Source: Xanthobacteraceae bacterium (GTDB taxonomy: Bacteria; Pseudomonadota; Alphaproteobacteria; Rhizobiales; Xanthobacteraceae). Taken from it: a stretch of DNA of 23,734 nucleotides. Below the pieces are notes generated by a model. It had not been told where the DNA came from, made no database searches, and worked only from the letters and a program-made list of their open reading frames with translations. The position numbers were made by a program, and so were the translations under genes. Below are positions 20,813 through 23,734 of the stretch, piece by piece. How positions within the stretch are numbered: the stretch's first letter is position 1; every line of letters begins with the position of its first letter. The DNA is taken from contig JAUSIF010000258.1 in NCBI GenBank assembly GCA_030648135.1, forward strand, positions 1 to 23,734, given 5' to 3'.

Positions 20813-21661
20813 ATGTCTTTCCTCGGATCAGTCGGCAAGATTTTTTCCAAGGTCGTGAAGGGCGCCAAGCGCGTTGGCCCGGAGGCTTTGGCTATCGGGG
20901 CCATCGCCTTCACGGTTGGCGCCGCGCTGGGGCTTCCCGGGCTCGCTGGCGGCGGCTGGGGCAATGCGGTCGAGAAGGGCCTTGGCGCCCTTGGGCTAGG
21001 TCAGGGGACGCTGGGCCGGGTTCTTGCGGGCGCTGTGACGCAGGCCGGCTATGGCGCCGCGCTCGGCGCGGGAACCGCTTTCCTGTCCGGCGGGAGCGCC
21101 AGCAAGGGCGCGCAGTACGGCGCCGCAGCGGGAGCCCTCACCGGGGCCGCCACGGGCGGGCTGACTGACCTGGACACCGATCCGTTGCGCGACGCCTTCG
21201 GGACCGGGCTGCTTGGGGATAGGGCGCCGGTTGCCGCAAAGCTGCCAACGGCCGATCCGCTCACCGGCGCGACGAACAACATGGGGACGCCTGCCGGGAC
21301 TCTGCCATCGACGGTTGGCGGCGGCGCGGCGGGCGGCACGGCTGCTGCTGCGCCGTGGTATGAGCGCAACCAGGGCATCGTCGGCGGCGCTGTCGGCGGC
21401 ATCGGCCAGGGGCTCCTGGCGCTCGCCAAGGGCGAGGACGAGGGCAAGGCCGCGATGAACGTCGCCCAAAACCGCCAGAGCATCATCAACGCCAATTACG
21501 GCGGCGCAGGGAGCGGACTGCTCGGTCCCCAAGCTCCTGGGCAGCAGCCGGCGCGGCGCCCCGAGGAGCGGTTCGACCCGGCCAATTACGGCGCTGAGGG
21601 CGGGAAGTGGATCTATGACCCCGCCGCAGGAAGAATCCGCTACCTAACCGCTCCGGCCTAA
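20813..21661 (+). CDS. Gly/Ala-rich hydrophobic virion-type protein
   Basis: AAGGAG precedes the start of this 282-residue product. The N-terminus is basic and amphipathic (MSFLGSVGKIFSKVVKGAKR). It is followed by hydrophobic Gly/Ala stretches (ALAIGAIAFTVGAALGLPG; GAALGAGTAFLSGG; GAAAGALTGAATGG) that could cross or insert in membranes, as expected of proteins ejected with phage DNA. The C-terminal 34 residues (RPEERFDPANYG, DPAAGRIRYL) match the end of the next gene product. No enzyme motif is seen. An internal virion or membrane-conduit role is inference. Confidence 0.6.
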   Translation: MSFLGSVGKIFSKVVKGAKRVGPEALAIGAIAFTVGAALGLPGLAGGGWGNAVEKGLGALGLGQGTLGRVLAGAVTQAGYGAALGAGTAFLSGGSASKGAQYGAAAGALTGAATGGLTDLDTDPLRDAFGTGLLGDRAPVAAKLPTADPLTGATNNMGTPAGTLPSTVGGGAAGGTAAAAPWYERNQGIVGGAVGGIGQGLLALAKGEDEGKAAMNVAQNRQSIINANYGGAGSGLLGPQAPGQQPARRPEERFDPANYGAEGGKWIYDPAAGRIRYLTAPA

Positions 21662-21665
21662 TCCC

Positions 21666-23138
21666 ATGGCCACCGGGTTGCTCCCCGCCGCGGCCAAGTT
21701 GCAGAAGAAGGGGCGGGGCGGCGACACGCTGCTTGCCCATATCAACACCGATGAAGCGGCGATGCTGCGCCGCGCCGGCGGCAGCGGGACGCGGAACCCC
21801 AAGACCGGCCTGCTGGAATTCTACGAAGACGGCGGCAGCGATTGGCAGGCGGAGACCTACGACAACAGCCCGTCCAGCTATGACGGCGGCTACGAGAGCA
21901 GCGCGCCGGAATCGCCGGAAGAGGGAAGCTCCAACGAGGACAGTGGCTACGGCGACCTCGTGGAGGCGGCCCAAGCTCCCTGGATGGAACCGGCGGCCCC
22001 CGGGCCTGATGTGCCATCCTCCATTGATTTCGCCCGCGCCGAGGGTGTGCAGCCGTCGCCGCGCACCGATGTCGATGTAAACTTCGAGAACGGGAGCGAC
22101 GACAGGACCAAAGCCGCGCCAGAGCCACAGGCGGCGCCCGTTCCGCCAACCCCCGCTTCGCCGACCCCCGCCGCCCAGACCGGGAGCTATCGGACGGATA
22201 AGAGCGGGCGGCAGTGGTACGTGCCGCCCAGCTACGAATCGGCACCCCCAGCGCCGGAGCCTCCGCCCGCTCCCGGCACCGACATGAATCAATTCCAGGG
22301 CTTCACGCCCGGCACCCCGCTCCCTTCGCTCGGCGGCGGGCAGACCTCCGCCTATAACGACGCCTTCCAGGCCAAGTATCCTGAATATGAAGCGTCGTCC
22401 TCCGGAAGCACGGAAGGCGGCGGGCTCTCCGCTGACAAGCTCGGCGTCGAGCAGACTGACGGCCAGCCCGAAGTCAGCGGCTTCCTGAATTCCCTCCCGG
22501 AGAATGTCATCACCGCCGCAAAACGGGCTCTAGGCGTGGACCGGCCCGTTGCCGCACTCCTCGACGTGCTGTCAACGCTTAATGTGCTTACGGGCGGCTA
22601 TAACTTCATCACCGGCGTTCTCCGGTTTGTGAGCAACGGCGCCATCAACCTGCCGTCTACCGGCGATGCCATTGCTGCGGCGGGGCGCTGGGTTGGCGAA
22701 CAGTTGAGTTCAGCTGGCAGGCCCACATCAACGGCGCCCGCCGGCCCGCCGGGGCCCGACGTGCCGTCATCCATAGATTTTGCCAACCCTGGCGGCGGCA
22801 CCGGGTTGCTGGCCAGCGCGCCCGACGTTGACTATGACGGCCCCGCGCTCTCCCAGGTGCGCGACCAGGAGCAATCCGGCGGCAACGCTGCACCCGCCGC
22901 GCCTAATGCCCAAGTGGCGACACCGGCCTATGGCGGGGGCGATCCTGTCGCCGTTCCGCCGCCGTCCCCATCTGCCGCGTCCCGGGGCAATGGGCTGCTG
23001 ACGGGCAGCTCTGTGCCGACGAACAGCAACGCGGCGAACCGCCTGCGCCCAGCCGACCGCTTCAGCCCGGACTACTACGGCAAGGGGAGCTATCGGTTCG
23101 ACCCCGCCGCCGGCCGCGTGGTGTTCACGCCCGGCTAA
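21666..23138 (+). CDS. Large disordered Pro/Gly-rich virion-type protein
   Basis: The 490-residue product starts 4 nt after the previous stop. The N-terminus has the phage-associated block GGDTLLAHINTDEAAMLRRA followed by GTRNPKTGLLEFYEDGG. The rest is mostly low-complexity Pro/Ser/Gly/Glu. A central hydrophobic helical part lies near residues 280-330 (VAALLDVLSTLNVLTGGY). PGPDVPSSIDF occurs twice, at residues 112-122 and 362-372, each followed by an Asp/Val-rich DVDxxxxxG stretch. The C-terminus (RPADRFSPDYYG, DPAAGRVVF) resembles the preceding protein's. Its function is unknown; an internal or ejected virion protein is plausible. A strong terminator follows. Confidence 0.6.
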   Translation: MATGLLPAAAKLQKKGRGGDTLLAHINTDEAAMLRRAGGSGTRNPKTGLLEFYEDGGSDWQAETYDNSPSSYDGGYESSAPESPEEGSSNEDSGYGDLVEAAQAPWMEPAAPGPDVPSSIDFARAEGVQPSPRTDVDVNFENGSDDRTKAAPEPQAAPVPPTPASPTPAAQTGSYRTDKSGRQWYVPPSYESAPPAPEPPPAPGTDMNQFQGFTPGTPLPSLGGGQTSAYNDAFQAKYPEYEASSSGSTEGGGLSADKLGVEQTDGQPEVSGFLNSLPENVITAAKRALGVDRPVAALLDVLSTLNVLTGGYNFITGVLRFVSNGAINLPSTGDAIAAAGRWVGEQLSSAGRPTSTAPAGPPGPDVPSSIDFANPGGGTGLLASAPDVDYDGPALSQVRDQEQSGGNAAPAAPNAQVATPAYGGGDPVAVPPPSPSAASRGNGLLTGSSVPTNSNAANRLRPADRFSPDYYGKGSYRFDPAAGRVVFTPG

Positions 23139-23163
23139 CGCGACTAGGACGGCGAACCTAATA

Positions 23164-23186
23164 GGGCGGCTTCGGCCGCCTTTTTC
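23164..23186 (+). terminator. Rho-independent terminator
   Basis: GGCGGC-TTCG-GCCGCC (23165-23180) is a perfect stem with a TTCG tetraloop, followed immediately by TTTTT. It is the best terminator in the window and ends the structural gene unit that precedes the partial last gene. Confidence 0.9.
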
Positions 23187-23201
23187 ATTGGAGAATCGGG
23201 A

Positions 23202-23734
23202 ATGGACGGACTGTTGAAGCAGCCTGCGGACGCTGCCGCGGAGACGCCTGCGCCCGAGGCCGAGGCGGAACCCGCGCAACCGGAGCAGCCCGAAGGCGAG
23301 CAGCCCAACGTCACGCCCGAGGAGCAAGCTGCGTATTCGAAGTTCATGGATAACGCGCTCAAGCTGATCTACGACCCGAAGACATTCAAGACCGTGCTCA
23401 AGAGCCTGGCCGGCACCAGGGACCCGGTGGACAACCTGGCGAACACAGCGGCCATAATCGTGGAGCGGCTGACCAGCAGCGCGAAGAAAGCGGGTGCCCC
23501 TATCGACCCGGCCGTGCTGATGAACGGCGCCACCGAGATCGTCGAGGACCTCGCCAACACGGCTGGCCCTGAGCACGCGCGCATCCACGACTTCACCCAG
23601 GAAGAGCTGAACGCCGCTGACATCCGCATGAAGGATTTGGTCCGCCAGCTCCTCATCAAGAGCGGCGCCATCGACCCCGAGGCGATGAAGCAGGAATTCC
23701 AGGGCCTAGCGCAGGCGGACCAGCAGGGGAAGCT
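23202..23734 (+). CDS. Partial acidic virion-type protein, runs off the window
   Basis: ATG 23202 follows GGAG (23190-23193). The frame stays open to the window edge, giving at least 177 codons. The first 45 residues are acidic and Pro/Ala/Glu-rich. They are followed by a helical region: YSKFMDNALKLIYDPKTFK, LANTAAIIVERLTSS, MNGATEIVEDLANTAGPEHA and ADIRMKDLVRQLLIKSG. Repeated long helices and the position after the virion genes suggest another structural or internal protein; I recognise no specific family. The C-terminus is not in the window. Confidence 0.7.
   Translation, partial: MDGLLKQPADAAAETPAPEAEAEPAQPEQPEGEQPNVTPEEQAAYSKFMDNALKLIYDPKTFKTVLKSLAGTRDPVDNLANTAAIIVERLTSSAKKAGAPIDPAVLMNGATEIVEDLANTAGPEHARIHDFTQEELNAADIRMKDLVRQLLIKSGAIDPEAMKQEFQGLAQADQQGK

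Overview
This is a high-GC, almost fully coding stretch of a tailed bacteriophage (or prophage) genome, with every gene on the + strand. It carries most of a head-tail morphogenesis module: the C-terminal part of a large terminase, a P22-like portal, a scaffold-like protein, an N4-gp56-type major capsid protein, connector and nozzle-like tail genes, a large repeat fibre and candidate internal virion proteins. No tail-tube, sheath or tape-measure gene is visible, which suggests a short-tailed (podovirus-like) virion. The GC content and the flavour of the proteins suggest an alphaproteobacterial host; that is inference. No tRNA, integrase, lysis gene or CRISPR array was found.

Layout. (1) 9-3138: eight small genes joined by overlapping stop/start codons. 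They include a zinc-finger/HTH protein, a small protein with a twin-arginine signal, and a GT-A-like glycosyltransferase. (2) 3320-4651: two tandem paralogous virion-type proteins, then a terminator. (3) 4727-5483: the nuclease half of the large terminase. The ATPase half is missing here, and the conserved reading frame is broken by a +1 shift at a TCC-TAG site. (4) 5515-5775: a DUF2829 protein of the family that contains the anti-Thoeris protein Tad2. (5) 5802-11467: portal, small protein, scaffold-like protein and major capsid gene. The capsid gene is interrupted in codon 50 by a group I intron of about 1142 nt that carries a LAGLIDADG homing endonuclease. (6) 11548-12737: a second pair of tandem paralogs. 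(7) 12823-14730: a 635-residue fibre with 26 exact 51-nt repeats and a C-terminal S74-type self-cleaving chaperone. (8) 14742-16028: a methyltransferase and a second glycosyltransferase. (9) 16072-23138: connector, nozzle-like, fibre-like and internal virion-type proteins, ending at a strong terminator. (10) 23202-end: a partial acidic virion-type gene.

How it works together. Most of the genes would build a capsid and short tail. The intron must splice for the capsid protein to be made, because unspliced mRNA gives only a 51-residue peptide. The exon junction can be assigned from the sequence: the 5' exon ends in U, paired as U.G in P1; the intron ends in G; and joining restores an uninterrupted capsid reading frame. 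The features most worth a second look are the intron with its interleaved endonuclease gene, the split and frameshifted terminase, the Tad2-like gene inside the structural cluster, and the three-repeat (153-nt) superperiod of the fibre.
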